Assembly: GCA_002401545.1 (NCBI GenBank)
Contig: NVTJ01000001.1
Coordinates: 17,210-32,654 of the forward strand
From: Alphaproteobacteria bacterium
GTDB lineage: Bacteria; Pseudomonadota; Alphaproteobacteria; Sphingomonadales; Emcibacteraceae
Length of the DNA stretch: 15,445 nucleotides
Reading direction: 5' to 3'
Under the pieces are notes generated by a model. That model had not been told where the DNA came from. It ran no database searches and saw only the letters and a list, made by a program, of their open reading frames with translations. The position numbers were made by a program, and so were the translations under genes. Positions 6,295 to 13,562 of the stretch are shown in pieces; the stretch's first letter is position 1, and each line of letters opens with the position of its first letter.

Positions 6295-7779
6295 CTACTC
6301 CGCAATAACGGCTTCGGTGCTGTCTGTCTTTTCAATTTTGAAATTAAGGTAACCATACAGGACCGAAACCATCGGGCTCAAGATATTGAAAAAACAGTAG
6401 GGCATATAGGCAAAGGTCGCGATGCCCAAAGTTCCGGCCATAAAAGCACCACAGGTATTCCACGGTATCAGAACAGACGTCACCGTTCCGGTATCTTCCA
6501 GCACCCGGGAGAGGTTTTTTGAAGCCAGTCCCCGCTTTTTAAATTCCAACCGATACATGCGCCCCGGCAAAACAATGGAAATATACTGATCCGCTGCCAG
6601 TATATTCACCCCTATGCAGGTCAGGGCCGTGGTAAATATCAATGAGCCTGTGGACTGGGCCAGATGGAGTATGCTGTCCACCAGCCGCTTGAGCATCCCG
6701 AGTTTTTCAATGACAGAGCCAAAAGTAATCGCGCATATAATCAACCAGATCGTACTCATCATACTGCTCATCCCCCCGCGTGTGAGCAAACCATCCAGCT
6801 CGGCATTTCCGGTTTCCGAGACATAACCGCCAAATAACGCCCGCCAGACCCCGTCAAACATATTCAGCACCGTTGCCTGATCCGTGCCGACAAAATTCAT
6901 TATTGTTTCCTGCTGAAAAACCACAGCAAAAAGTCCCCCGACAAGTGACCCGATCATAATGGTTGGAAAAGCCGGCATTCTTTTATAAGCCATGTAAAAA
7001 ACGATGGCCAAGGGAATTAACAGATGCGGCCCGATATTAAAATTCTGAGACAGAAGATCCAGTCTTCCCTGAATATTAATTTCAGCGGTCCCGTCCCCGG
7101 CAGACAGCCCGATAACAAGATATAAGATCAGGGCAATGGTTATGGCCGGAAACGTCGTCCAGACCATATGACGGATATGACTGAACAGCTCAGACCCGGC
7201 AACGGCTGGCGCCAGATTGGTGGTGTCGGACAAGGGTGACATCTTGTCACCAAAATAAGCCCCTGAAATAATCGCCCCGGCCGTAATTTCCGGTGACATG
7301 CCAAGACCGGCCGAAATCCCCATCAGGCCAACACCAACGGTTCCCGCCGTGGACCAGCTACTGCCAATACTGATGGCCGTCACCGCACATAAAATACAGG
7401 CGGTAACATAAAAAAAGCCGGGGTTGATCACCTGAAGCCCGTAATAAATCATTGCCGGAACCGTTCCCGACAATATCCAGCTGCCAATCAAAGAGCCGAC
7501 CATAAGCAATATCAAAATGGCATTAACCGTGTTGCCCACACCATAAGAGATTGCTTTTTCAATATCACGCCATTTATGGTTGTTTTTCCAGCCAACCAAT
7601 AACGCAACCCCGGTACTGATCAACAGGGACATCTGGCTGGCACCGGCCTGGGCATTATCACCATAGAGGAAAACCGACAGGCTTAAAAGAAAGACCAGAA
7701 CAACGGCGGGGATCAGGGATTCCAGCAGACTTACCTGCCCTATTGAATTGTGATTATCCGGTCCCTGAGCCTGTGACAT
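6295..7779 (-). CDS. nhaC: Na+/H+ antiporter, NhaC family
   Basis: A 494-residue inner-membrane protein with about eleven hydrophobic segments, beginning around residues 22-40, 50-64, 85-102 and 122-139. The hallmark is the NhaC-type motif GDKMSPLSDTTNLA (177-190) following SIGSSWSTAGTVGVG (138-150); the second half carries the repeat-related SVLIPWNTCGAFMAGTLG segment. The family exchanges cytoplasmic Na+ for external H+; individual members can instead exchange organic substrates (for example malate/lactate), so the exact substrate is not settled by sequence. It starts 20 nt after the rho stop with a weak GGGGA upstream and no terminator between, so read-through from rho is likely. A marine or saline lifestyle would fit, but that is inference. 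Confidence 0.9.
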   Translation of the reverse strand: MSQAQGPDNHNSIGQVSLLESLIPAVVLVFLLSLSVFLYGDNAQAGASQMSLLISTGVALLVGWKNNHKWRDIEKAISYGVGNTVNAILILLMVGSLIGSWILSGTVPAMIYYGLQVINPGFFYVTACILCAVTAISIGSSWSTAGTVGVGLMGISAGLGMSPEITAGAIISGAYFGDKMSPLSDTTNLAPAVAGSELFSHIRHMVWTTFPAITIALILYLVIGLSAGDGTAEINIQGRLDLLSQNFNIGPHLLIPLAIVFYMAYKRMPAFPTIMIGSLVGGLFAVVFQQETIMNFVGTDQATVLNMFDGVWRALFGGYVSETGNAELDGLLTRGGMSSMMSTIWLIICAITFGSVIEKLGMLKRLVDSILHLAQSTGSLIFTTALTCIGVNILAADQYISIVLPGRMYRLEFKKRGLASKNLSRVLEDTGTVTSVLIPWNTCGAFMAGTLGIATFAYMPYCFFNILSPMVSVLYGYLNFKIEKTDSTEAVIAE

Positions 7780-7799
7780 TATATACTATCCCCATATTA

Positions 7800-9056
7800 T
7801 CAGTTATTCATGGAATTATAGAATTCTTCGTTATTCTTTGTTTCCTTGATCTTGCCCAACAGGAATTCCATGGCGTCCACAGACCCCATTGGCATCAGAA
7901 TCCGCCGCAACATATACATTTTCGCCAAGGTTCCCTTGTCCATCAGCAATTCCTCCTTGCGGGTGCCGGACTTAATAATATCAATAGCCGGAAAAATACG
8001 TTTATCGCTAACCTTGCGGTCAAGCACGATTTCCGAGTTGCCGGTGCCTTTAAATTCTTCAAAAATAACTTCGTCCATACGGCTGCCGGTATCAATCAAG
8101 GCGGTGGCAACAATGGTCAACGAGCCCCCTTCCTCAATATTACGGGCGGCACCGAAAAATCTTTTTGGTTTTTGCAGGGCATTGGCATCCACACCACCGG
8201 TCAGAACCTTGCCGGAGCTTGGAATAACCGTGTTATAGGCCCGGGCCAGACGGGTAATACTGTCAAGCAGTATCACCACATCCCGTTTATGCTCCACCAA
8301 ACGCTTGGCTTTCTGAATAACCATTTCCGCCACCTGAACATGACGGGTGGCGGGTTCATCAAAGGTGGAACTGATCACCTCGCCATTGACCGAACGGCGC
8401 ATGTCCGTCACTTCTTCCGGCCGCTCATCTATGAGCAAAACAATCAGATATACATCAGGATGGTTTTCGGTAATCGCGTGGGCAATATTCTGAAGCAAGA
8501 CGGTTTTACCGGTACGGGGCGGAGCAACAATAACCGCCCGCTGGCCTTTGCCAATGGGGGCCACAAGGTCAATTATCCGGGCAGAATTATCTTTTACGCC
8601 CACCTCTTCCCGGTCAAGTTTAAATTTATCATCCGGATGCAATGGTGTCAGGCTGTCAAAATGAACTTTATGACGACCCGCTTCAGGATCTTCGAAATTA
8701 ATCTGCGCCACTTTCAACAGGGCAAAATATCTTTCCCCCTCTTTTGGCCCCCGGATTTCACCTTCTATCGTATCCCCGGTGCGAAGGCCAAAACGGCGTA
8801 TCTGGCTCGGACTGATATAAATATCATCGGGTCCCGGCAGGTAATTTGCTTCCGGTGAACGCAAAAAACCAAAACCGTCCTGCAAAACTTCTATGGTACC
8901 GCCGCCGGTGATTTTTTCACCCTTTTCTGCCAATTCCTTCAATATGGCAAACATCGTGTCCTGTTTGCGCATATTGCTGGCATTTTCCACATTAAGCTCT
9001 TCTGCCAAATGCAACAGTTCGTTGGGAGATTTCTTTTTAAGTTCCAGGAGATTCAT
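7800..9056 (-). CDS. rho: Transcription termination factor Rho
   Basis: Hexameric RNA-dependent ATPase that terminates transcription. The 418 residues align almost without gaps to the E. coli numbering. The N-terminal helical domain is followed by the cold-shock-like primary RNA site with GFGFLRS (61-67). The Walker A segment APPRTGKT (178-185) has Lys184, and VVILLDSITRLARAYN has Asp265 in Walker B. The Q-loop is LTGGVDANAL (285-294) and the R-loop region includes EFKGTGNSE (334-342). There is no long low-complexity insertion such as those of actinobacterial or Bacteroidetes Rho. A weak GGA is upstream of the ATG. The 181-bp leader upstream contains a short perfect inverted repeat at 9082-9095. 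nhaC follows 20 nt downstream. Confidence 0.98.
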   Translation of the reverse strand: MNLLELKKKSPNELLHLAEELNVENASNMRKQDTMFAILKELAEKGEKITGGGTIEVLQDGFGFLRSPEANYLPGPDDIYISPSQIRRFGLRTGDTIEGEIRGPKEGERYFALLKVAQINFEDPEAGRHKVHFDSLTPLHPDDKFKLDREEVGVKDNSARIIDLVAPIGKGQRAVIVAPPRTGKTVLLQNIAHAITENHPDVYLIVLLIDERPEEVTDMRRSVNGEVISSTFDEPATRHVQVAEMVIQKAKRLVEHKRDVVILLDSITRLARAYNTVIPSSGKVLTGGVDANALQKPKRFFGAARNIEEGGSLTIVATALIDTGSRMDEVIFEEFKGTGNSEIVLDRKVSDKRIFPAIDIIKSGTRKEELLMDKGTLAKMYMLRRILMPMGSVDAMEFLLGKIKETKNNEEFYNSMNN

Positions 9057-9237
9057 TTAAATATGTCCAGATAGGATTATGGCAGGCCAGCCTGCAAAGG
9101 ATATTGAAATTTATATTGTGATATATAGGTCAAAGAGTGAAAAGAGTTTATGACTTGTCTGATACAAATACATATAACCTAAAAATATTTTTAAAGAAAG
9201 GCTGTTTTTTAATAATCAAAAATACTGATATTAAACC
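9057..9237. other. AT-rich gap between hemJ and rho (rho leader)
   Basis: No coding sequence is apparent in these 181 bases. Two small symmetries are visible. GCAGGCCAGCCTGC at 9082-9095 is an inverted repeat (five-base arms around four bases) starting 26 nt upstream of the rho ATG. TAAAAATATTTTTA at 9180-9193 is a perfect A/T-only palindrome. Neither is followed by a U-run on the minus strand, so neither looks like an intrinsic terminator. A separate rho promoter is likely here, but I found no convincing -35/-10 pair. Confidence 0.45.
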
Positions 9238-9681
9238 TTATGATGGTTTGATGATAACAAGAAATACAATCACAATCATCAAAATAGTGGGGATTTCATT
9301 CACCCTGCGATAAAAATTTTCACCGTGGGTATTTTTATCCCGAGCAAATTGCCGCCGCCAAATGGAAAGATAGCCGTGAAAGCCACTCATTAAAACCACC
9401 ATAAGAAATTTAACATGAAACCAGTGACTGGCCCACAGATCCTGACCAAAAGCCATACATAATCCAAATATCCAGGCAAATACCATCGCTGGATTAATGA
9501 TGATCCTTATAAGTTTATATTCCATTTCCTTAAACATTTCAGACGCCTCGGACCCCACCTCCAGCCGGGTATGATAAACAAATAATCGTGGCATATAAAA
9601 CATCCCCGCCATCCAGCTGATCACCGCAATAAGGTGAAGGCTGAGAAACCAGAGATAATATTCTGCGAGAAAGCCTGTCAC
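9238..9681 (-). CDS. hemJ: Protoporphyrinogen IX oxidase HemJ
   Basis: Oxygen-independent-type protoporphyrinogen IX oxidase (old UPF0093), an integral membrane protein carrying out the penultimate step of haem synthesis. The 147 residues carry four hydrophobic helices at about 8-28, 58-78, 88-107 and 127-145. Family landmarks are LHLIAVISWMAGMFYMPRLF with His16 as probable haem ligand, FHVKFLMVVLMSGFHGY (88-104) with Lys91, and FYRRVNEIPTILMIVIVFLVIIKP at the C-terminus. The start is a GTG at 9681 that overlaps the hemH stop as GTGA, indicating translational coupling. The gene order hemE-hemH-hemJ places it with ferrochelatase and uroporphyrinogen decarboxylase. Confidence 0.96.
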   Translation of the reverse strand: MTGFLAEYYLWFLSLHLIAVISWMAGMFYMPRLFVYHTRLEVGSEASEMFKEMEYKLIRIIINPAMVFAWIFGLCMAFGQDLWASHWFHVKFLMVVLMSGFHGYLSIWRRQFARDKNTHGENFYRRVNEIPTILMIVIVFLVIIKPS

Positions 9682-10655
9682 CTGAAAGCGTCCCGTGTCA
9701 ATTTCGCCAACGCCGAGATATAGCTGTCATGGCAGCCAATGGCAGCAACTCTGATATAATCCCGAACCCCGGCCTGTTCAGCCAGCTCCCTGTATTCCAT
9801 ATCCAGTTCCACCAAAGTTTCCGAATGTTCGGAAACAAACGCTATGGGAACAATAATGACAGATTTTTTTTCCTCACCGGCGCGCGTGATTTCATCTTCT
9901 GTATAGGGTTTTATCCATTTTAACGGCCCAGACCGGCTTTGAAAACAAACCACATGGTCTGGATGACCCAGCTTTTCCTGAATCACCCGACAATTCTGTT
10001 CCACCTGATCACGGTAAGGGTCTCCGGCGGCTATAATTTTTTCCGGCAATCCATGAGCAGAATATAAAATACGGTAATTATCCGGATCCGTCAGTTTTTT
10101 GCGGGCCTCTTCTATCAAATTGACATGAGCCGCAATATAACCTTCCTCAAGCCCATGATTCCGTATTGCCCTGTAGGGAATATCAAGTCCGGCTTTTTGA
10201 GCATATTTATTCCAGTTTATCAGCGATGACCCCACCGTTGTAATTGAATAATGGGGGTATAATGGTAACAGGATTATCCGGTCCGGCTTGTAATCGCTAA
10301 CCTGTTTTACGGTTTCCCGGGAAAAAGGATGCCAGTAACGCATGGCAATAAAACAGGTGTATTCTACATTTTTGTCTGCGGCCAGTTTACTTTCCAGCGC
10401 TTTTGCCTGCGCTTTGGTATGTTCCAATATGGGGGATTTACCCCCGATTTTGCGGTAAATTTCCTGGGCTATGGGCATTCTTTTTCTGGAAATTATCTTT
10501 GCCACCACCCAGCGCAAAGGATTTTTTAACGCCATGATCGCCGGATCATAAAACAAGTTAAACAAAAAAGGCTTTACGGCCTTAAGAGAATCAGGTCCAC
10601 CCATATTAAACAGGACCACAGCGACCTTCTCTTTTGTTTCAAGAGATTCTGACAT
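9678..10655 (-). CDS. hemH: Ferrochelatase
   Basis: Inserts Fe2+ into protoporphyrin IX, the last step of haem b synthesis, using the product of the adjacent HemJ. The chain is 325 residues, within the normal range. It opens with the family pattern VVLFNMGGPDSLKAVKPFL (13-31), then has MRYWHPFS (105-112), the porphyrin-contact region LLPLYPHYSITTVGSS (129-144), the catalytic histidine in YSAHGLPEK (His201), CFQSRSGPLKWIKPYT (237-252), and the acidic metal-path segment AFVSEHSETLVELD (272-285). There is no C-terminal chlorophyll-binding or 2Fe-2S extension obvious. It starts 2 nt after the hemE stop and its stop overlaps the hemJ GTG start. Confidence 0.98.
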   Translation of the reverse strand: MSESLETKEKVAVVLFNMGGPDSLKAVKPFLFNLFYDPAIMALKNPLRWVVAKIISRKRMPIAQEIYRKIGGKSPILEHTKAQAKALESKLAADKNVEYTCFIAMRYWHPFSRETVKQVSDYKPDRIILLPLYPHYSITTVGSSLINWNKYAQKAGLDIPYRAIRNHGLEEGYIAAHVNLIEEARKKLTDPDNYRILYSAHGLPEKIIAAGDPYRDQVEQNCRVIQEKLGHPDHVVCFQSRSGPLKWIKPYTEDEITRAGEEKKSVIIVPIAFVSEHSETLVELDMEYRELAEQAGVRDYIRVAAIGCHDSYISALAKLTRDAFR

Positions 10656-10657
10656 TA

Positions 10658-11695
10658 TTATTTCTGATATTCCCTGATAATTTCTGAAACCCGTGCCACA
10701 TTTTCCGGCGGTGTTTGGGGTACAATACCATGACCCAGATTAAATATAAATGCCCCGCCACTTAAACAATCCAGTATTTCCAAAACTCTTTTTTCCAGCG
10801 GGTCACCTCCCGCCACCAACAGCAGAGGGTCCAGATTTCCCTGTACCGGGCACAGGGGTTGAATATGATCCCTAACCCATTCCAGGGGCATTGTCGTATC
10901 TATTGATACCGCAGAGACCCCTGTGGCACGGATATATTCAGGATAACGGCATCCTGCCCCCTTGGGAAAACCAATGATCGGAATATCAGGATGATTTTGA
11001 CGAATATTGAGGATGATCTGACGTGTTGGCTCTATAACCCATTTGCGAAATTGATCATCGGGAAGATTGCCGGCCCAGGTATCAAAAAGCTGAATAACCT
11101 CAGCACCCTTCTCTATCTGTTTAAGCAGATATTCAGAAGTGGCCTTTATCAAAAGGTCAATCAGTTTCTGAAAAACAGCCTCCTGCTGAAAAGCCATTGA
11201 CCTTGTTACCGCCTGATCGGGTGATCCGTGTCCCTGTATCATATAGGTGGCCACTGTCCACGGCGCACCGGCAAAACCGATTAAAGCTGTCTCTTGCGGT
11301 ATTTGTATTTTCAGCCTGTTTACCGTTTCATATACCGGTGCCAGATGGCGGTGAAAATTACCCATGCCAAGCAGGTCTATTTTATCGGCGGTATCAACAG
11401 GCGTTAAAACCGGCCCTTCGCCCTGTCTGAATTCCAGATGTTGACCCAGGGCCTGGGGAACCACAAGGATATCTGAAAAAAGGATGGCAGCATCCATATG
11501 ATAACGACGAAGGGGTTGCAAAGTTACTTCAACGGCAAAATCAGGAGAAAAACAAAGATCAAGAAAAGAACCGGCAGATTTGCGCCGTTCCATATATTCC
11601 GGTAAATAACGACCAGCCTGACGCATATACCAGAAAGGAACCCTGTCAGTTGATTTGCCTTTAAGAACCTGAAGAAAACATTTGTTGCTTGTCAT
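10658..11695 (-). CDS. hemE: Uroporphyrinogen decarboxylase
   Basis: Converts uroporphyrinogen III to coproporphyrinogen III in the cytosol by removing four carboxyl groups. The 345-residue chain shows PFWYMRQAGRYLPEY (20-34), ILFSDILVVPQALG with the catalytic-pocket aspartate Asp75, FAGAPWTVATYMIQG, LFDTWAG, VQGNLDPLLL, and the C-terminal FNLGHGIVPQTPPENV. The start ATG at 11695 has no clear Shine-Dalgarno sequence. Upstream lies the 414-bp noncoding gap that I interpret as the origin; in Caulobacter hemE is likewise the gene bordering the origin, and its promoter activity there is connected with initiation control. That regulatory link is known for Caulobacter only and is not shown here. 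Confidence 0.97.
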   Translation of the reverse strand: MTSNKCFLQVLKGKSTDRVPFWYMRQAGRYLPEYMERRKSAGSFLDLCFSPDFAVEVTLQPLRRYHMDAAILFSDILVVPQALGQHLEFRQGEGPVLTPVDTADKIDLLGMGNFHRHLAPVYETVNRLKIQIPQETALIGFAGAPWTVATYMIQGHGSPDQAVTRSMAFQQEAVFQKLIDLLIKATSEYLLKQIEKGAEVIQLFDTWAGNLPDDQFRKWVIEPTRQIILNIRQNHPDIPIIGFPKGAGCRYPEYIRATGVSAVSIDTTMPLEWVRDHIQPLCPVQGNLDPLLLVAGGDPLEKRVLEILDCLSGGAFIFNLGHGIVPQTPPENVARVSEIIREYQK

Positions 11696-11735
11696 ATAAT
11701 ATATGGCCAGAGTTATACACTGAATAGAAAACCAC

Positions 11736-11760
11736 TTTATTATTTATATATAAATAAAAA
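11736..11760. other. Candidate DNA unwinding element, 25-bp pure A/T tract
   Basis: All 25 bases are A or T, and 11740-11757 is a perfect 18-bp palindrome (TTATTTATATATAAATAA). It is immediately followed by a TAG-repeat and a diverged DnaA box (11762-11790). This is the most easily melted stretch of the gap by inspection; the role in unwinding is inferred. Confidence 0.5.
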
Positions 11761-11761
11761 G

Positions 11762-11790
11762 TAGTAGTTGTAGTGGATGCCTGTGAATCA
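11762..11790 (+). promoter_or_regulatory. Candidate DnaA-trio array with adjacent DnaA box
   Basis: Triplets TAG TAG TTG TAG occupy 11762-11773, directly after the A/T tract. After eight further bases, TGTGAATCA at 11782-11790 reads TGATTCACA on the minus strand, one base from the Caulobacter G-box TGATCCACA and 7/9 to TTATCCACA. The order A/T tract, TAG trios, spacer, inverted box is the one described for the basal unwinding element of Bacillus subtilis. The triplets are seen; the function is inferred. Confidence 0.4.
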
Positions 11791-11887
11791 GGAGAATTAA
11801 AAGTTATCCCCTGAAATATCAACAGAAAAACCACAGAAAAATTTTTTAAAAGATTTTTATCACATAGCGGGTTTACGGGAATAAGTC

Positions 11888-11896
11888 TATGGATAA
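11888..11896 (-). promoter_or_regulatory. DnaA box (TTATCCATA, 8/9)
   Basis: On the minus strand the nine bases read TTATCCATA, differing from TTATCCACA only at position 8. It lies in the middle of the hemE / regulatory-protein gap. Confidence 0.55.
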
Positions 11897-11998
11897 GATT
11901 ATGGCAGATGAAATTTAATAACCGGAATAACGGGGATAACTTTTTTTGGTAAAATAAAAAAAGAAGTTTTCATCAATTATCACAGGATAGGATTTTTT

Positions 11999-12007
11999 TT
12001 ATCCTCA
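11999..12007 (+). promoter_or_regulatory. DnaA box (TTATCCTCA, 8/9), left member of abutting pair
   Basis: The nine bases read TTATCCTCA, one mismatch from TTATCCACA at position 7. It is preceded by a run of eight T and abuts the inverted box at 12008-12016 without a spacer. Confidence 0.6.
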
Positions 12008-12016
12008 AGTGGATAA
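12008..12016 (-). promoter_or_regulatory. DnaA box (TTATCCACT, 8/9), right member of abutting pair
   Basis: On the minus strand the nine bases read TTATCCACT, one mismatch at position 9. Together with 11999-12007 it forms an imperfect 18-bp inverted repeat. Confidence 0.65.
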
Positions 12017-12038
12017 AACCCGTTATAAAAAATAATAG

Positions 12039-12047
12039 CGTGGATAA
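12039..12047 (-). promoter_or_regulatory. DnaA box (TTATCCACG, 8/9)
   Basis: On the minus strand the nine bases read TTATCCACG, one mismatch at position 9. It has the same orientation as the box at 12008-12016, 31 bp away, close to three helical turns. Confidence 0.65.
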
Positions 12048-12075
12048 AAACAGGGTTTTGAAAGATCAGGACCAG

Positions 12076-12084
12076 TTATCCCCA
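12076..12084 (+). promoter_or_regulatory. DnaA box (TTATCCCCA, 8/9)
   Basis: The nine bases read TTATCCCCA, one mismatch at position 7. It lies 25 bp before the start codon of the PPDK/PPS regulatory gene, so bound DnaA could also affect that gene's transcription (inference). Confidence 0.6.
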
Positions 12085-12109
12085 TAATTAGAGTCAGGCG
12101 ACATTCATT

Positions 12110-12943
12110 ATGAAAAATATTCATCTTCATCTGGTTTCTGATGCCACAGGCGATACTTTGGAACAGGTGGCCAAAGCCGCATTGGCCCAGTTTCCGGAAG
12201 TTACCGCAAGCAAACATTACTGGCCAATGATCAGAACGGCCCGCCATATGGAAAGACTTATACCCGAATTTGCCGAAAAGCCGGGAATTGTCATGTTTAC
12301 TTTGGTTAATCAGGATATTGAAGATGTTTTGGTCGCCGCTTGCGAAAAGAATAACTGGTCGTATATTTCCGTGCTTCATGGCATTATCCGTGAACTTGGT
12401 CATCATTTGGGACAAAAGAGCATTGCCCGGCCCGGTCTTCAGCATCAAATGAACGACGAATATTTTGAACGCATAGACGCCATGCAATATACTCTGATGC
12501 ACGATGATGGCCAATGTCTGGAGGGATTGAAGGATGCTGATATTATTCTGGTTGGTATTTCCCGAACCTCTAAAACACCAACCAGTATATATCTGGCCAA
12601 CAAGGGCATGAAAACAGCGAATGTCCCCATTGTTCCTGACCGGTCGTTACCCGCCGAGCTGGACAGTCTTGGTGATAAATTTGTTGTCGGCCTGATCAAT
12701 AGTGTGGACCGGTTGGTTCAAATAAGACGTAACAGGCTGTTATCCTTAAAAGAAAATAAAAAAACCACCTATGTCGATGAATATGCCATTAAACAGGAAG
12801 TTCAGCAGGCACAACGGCTTATTTCCCGCCGGGGCTGGCCGGTGATTAATGTAACGCGAAGATCCATCGAAGAAACGGCAGGGGCAATTATGAAACTTAA
12901 ATATAAATTCGATGCCGACAGGGAAAAACAGGCAAGTGACTGA
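12110..12943 (+). CDS. PPDK/PEP-synthase regulatory protein (bifunctional kinase/pyrophosphorylase, DUF299)
   Basis: Family members reversibly inactivate pyruvate phosphate dikinase or PEP synthase by ADP-dependent phosphorylation of a threonine and reactivate it by Pi-dependent dephosphorylation, which controls PEP formation from pyruvate. The 277 residues show the N-terminal HLVSDATGDTLEQVAKAAL (7-25), the HDDG segment (131-134), and the family P-loop GISRTSKTPTSIYLA (149-163), then VPIVPDRSLP and the C-terminal TRRSIEETAGAIM. Whether the target is PPDK or PEP synthase cannot be decided here; PPDK is usual in alphaproteobacteria. This corresponds to the gene bordering the origin in Rickettsia (RP001), as I remember it. 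It begins a plus-strand run of overlapping genes; maf starts before its stop. Confidence 0.93.
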   Translation: MKNIHLHLVSDATGDTLEQVAKAALAQFPEVTASKHYWPMIRTARHMERLIPEFAEKPGIVMFTLVNQDIEDVLVAACEKNNWSYISVLHGIIRELGHHLGQKSIARPGLQHQMNDEYFERIDAMQYTLMHDDGQCLEGLKDADIILVGISRTSKTPTSIYLANKGMKTANVPIVPDRSLPAELDSLGDKFVVGLINSVDRLVQIRRNRLLSLKENKKTTYVDEYAIKQEVQQAQRLISRRGWPVINVTRRSIEETAGAIMKLKYKFDADREKQASD

Positions 12944-13562
12944 GCAGGTATTTTCAAATATTATTCAGGCATCTATCATTCTGGCATCTGCCAGCAAATC
13001 CCGTCGAACCATGTTGGAAAATGCCGGGATTTTCTGTTTGGTTCAGGCAGCGGATATTAAAGAGGCGAAGATAAAAAAAACCATGGTGCGGGCAGGAGAC
13101 AGCCCTGAAAAAATATCCGGTGAACTGGCCAGAACCAAGGCCTTGGTCATCAGCTTAAACCATCCGGGCCAGGTGATTCTGGCGGCAGATCAATTGCTGG
13201 TTTGCGCAGGGCAGATATTTGACAAGCCGCGGGATATGGCGGCAGCGGAAAAACATTTGCGGTTTTTTCGCGGTAAAAGTCATTATCTTCCGACTTCCTA
13301 TGTTCTGGTCCGTGATCAACAGGTTTTAATGTCTCAAACGGTGCAGCCCCATCTTGTGATGCGCAATTTCAGCGATGAATTTTTAGTGGATTATCTGCAA
13401 AAATCCGGTACAAAAATTTTAAGTTCGGTGGGATGTTATTTGCTGGAAGATCTGGGGTCACAGCTTTTTTCTGAAATTAACGGCGATTATTTTGCCATAC
13501 TTGGACTACCTTTGTTAAATGTGATGGAAAACCTGAGAAAACTGAATATTCTGAAAACATGA
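12912..13562 (+). CDS. maf: Maf-family nucleotide pyrophosphatase
   Basis: Hydrolyses non-canonical or modified nucleoside triphosphates to monophosphates (housecleaning enzyme). The 216-residue frame shows the N-terminal SIILASASKSRRTML (21-35), the catalytic-aspartate segment AADQLLV (Asp93), FFRGKSH, and the conserved C-terminal block VGCYLLEDLGSQLFSEINGDYF...LGLPL. The DQ form at the catalytic site resembles the YceF (m7GTP-type) subgroup more than the ADT form of the dTTP/UTP pyrophosphatases; substrate assignment is tentative. The ATG at 12912 overlaps the upstream gene by 32 nt. A GTG at 12936, overlapping by 8 nt, is an equally reasonable start, since the family's own similarity begins near residue 21. 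Its stop overlaps the next start as ATGA. Confidence 0.93.
   Translation: MPTGKNRQVTEQVFSNIIQASIILASASKSRRTMLENAGIFCLVQAADIKEAKIKKTMVRAGDSPEKISGELARTKALVISLNHPGQVILAADQLLVCAGQIFDKPRDMAAAEKHLRFFRGKSHYLPTSYVLVRDQQVLMSQTVQPHLVMRNFSDEFLVDYLQKSGTKILSSVGCYLLEDLGSQLFSEINGDYFAILGLPLLNVMENLRKLNILKT

Larger units (their letters stand above)
11696..12109. other. oriC: Probable chromosomal replication origin oriC
   Basis: A 414-bp strongly AT-rich gap between divergent hemE and the PPDK/PPS regulatory gene, with no plausible coding sequence. Five 9-mers differ from the DnaA box TTATCCACA at one position: 11888-11896 (minus), 11999-12007 (plus), 12008-12016 (minus), 12039-12047 (minus) and 12076-12084 (plus). 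Weaker 7/9 matches lie at 11713-11721, 11804-11812 and 11931-11939. The left third holds 25 consecutive A/T bases (11736-11760), a good unwinding candidate. The hemE junction is the documented origin position in Caulobacter and Rickettsia, and genes on both sides are transcribed outward. parS lies about 8 kb away, as expected. No clear TTAA-N7-TTAA CtrA sites were found. Two GANTC sites (11785, 12091) are near the edges. Confidence 0.85.

Noticed and set aside
7743..8858. A 371-codon open frame on the plus strand opposite rho
   Set aside because: It is the complement of the strongly conserved rho gene. Its composition (His-, Asn-, Phe-rich without domain pattern) is that of an antisense shadow, and it has no supporting ribosome-binding site or neighbour logic.
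11696..12109. CtrA boxes (TTAA-N7-TTAA) in the origin, as in Caulobacter
   Set aside because: TTAA occurs at 11797, 11846 and 11915, but none has a second TTAA seven bases on; only a TTAA-N7-TTAT near miss at 11846-11860.
12023..12514. A 163-codon minus-strand frame across the origin edge and the PPDK/PPS regulatory gene
   Set aside because: Antisense to a conserved gene for most of its length and no protein family recognised.
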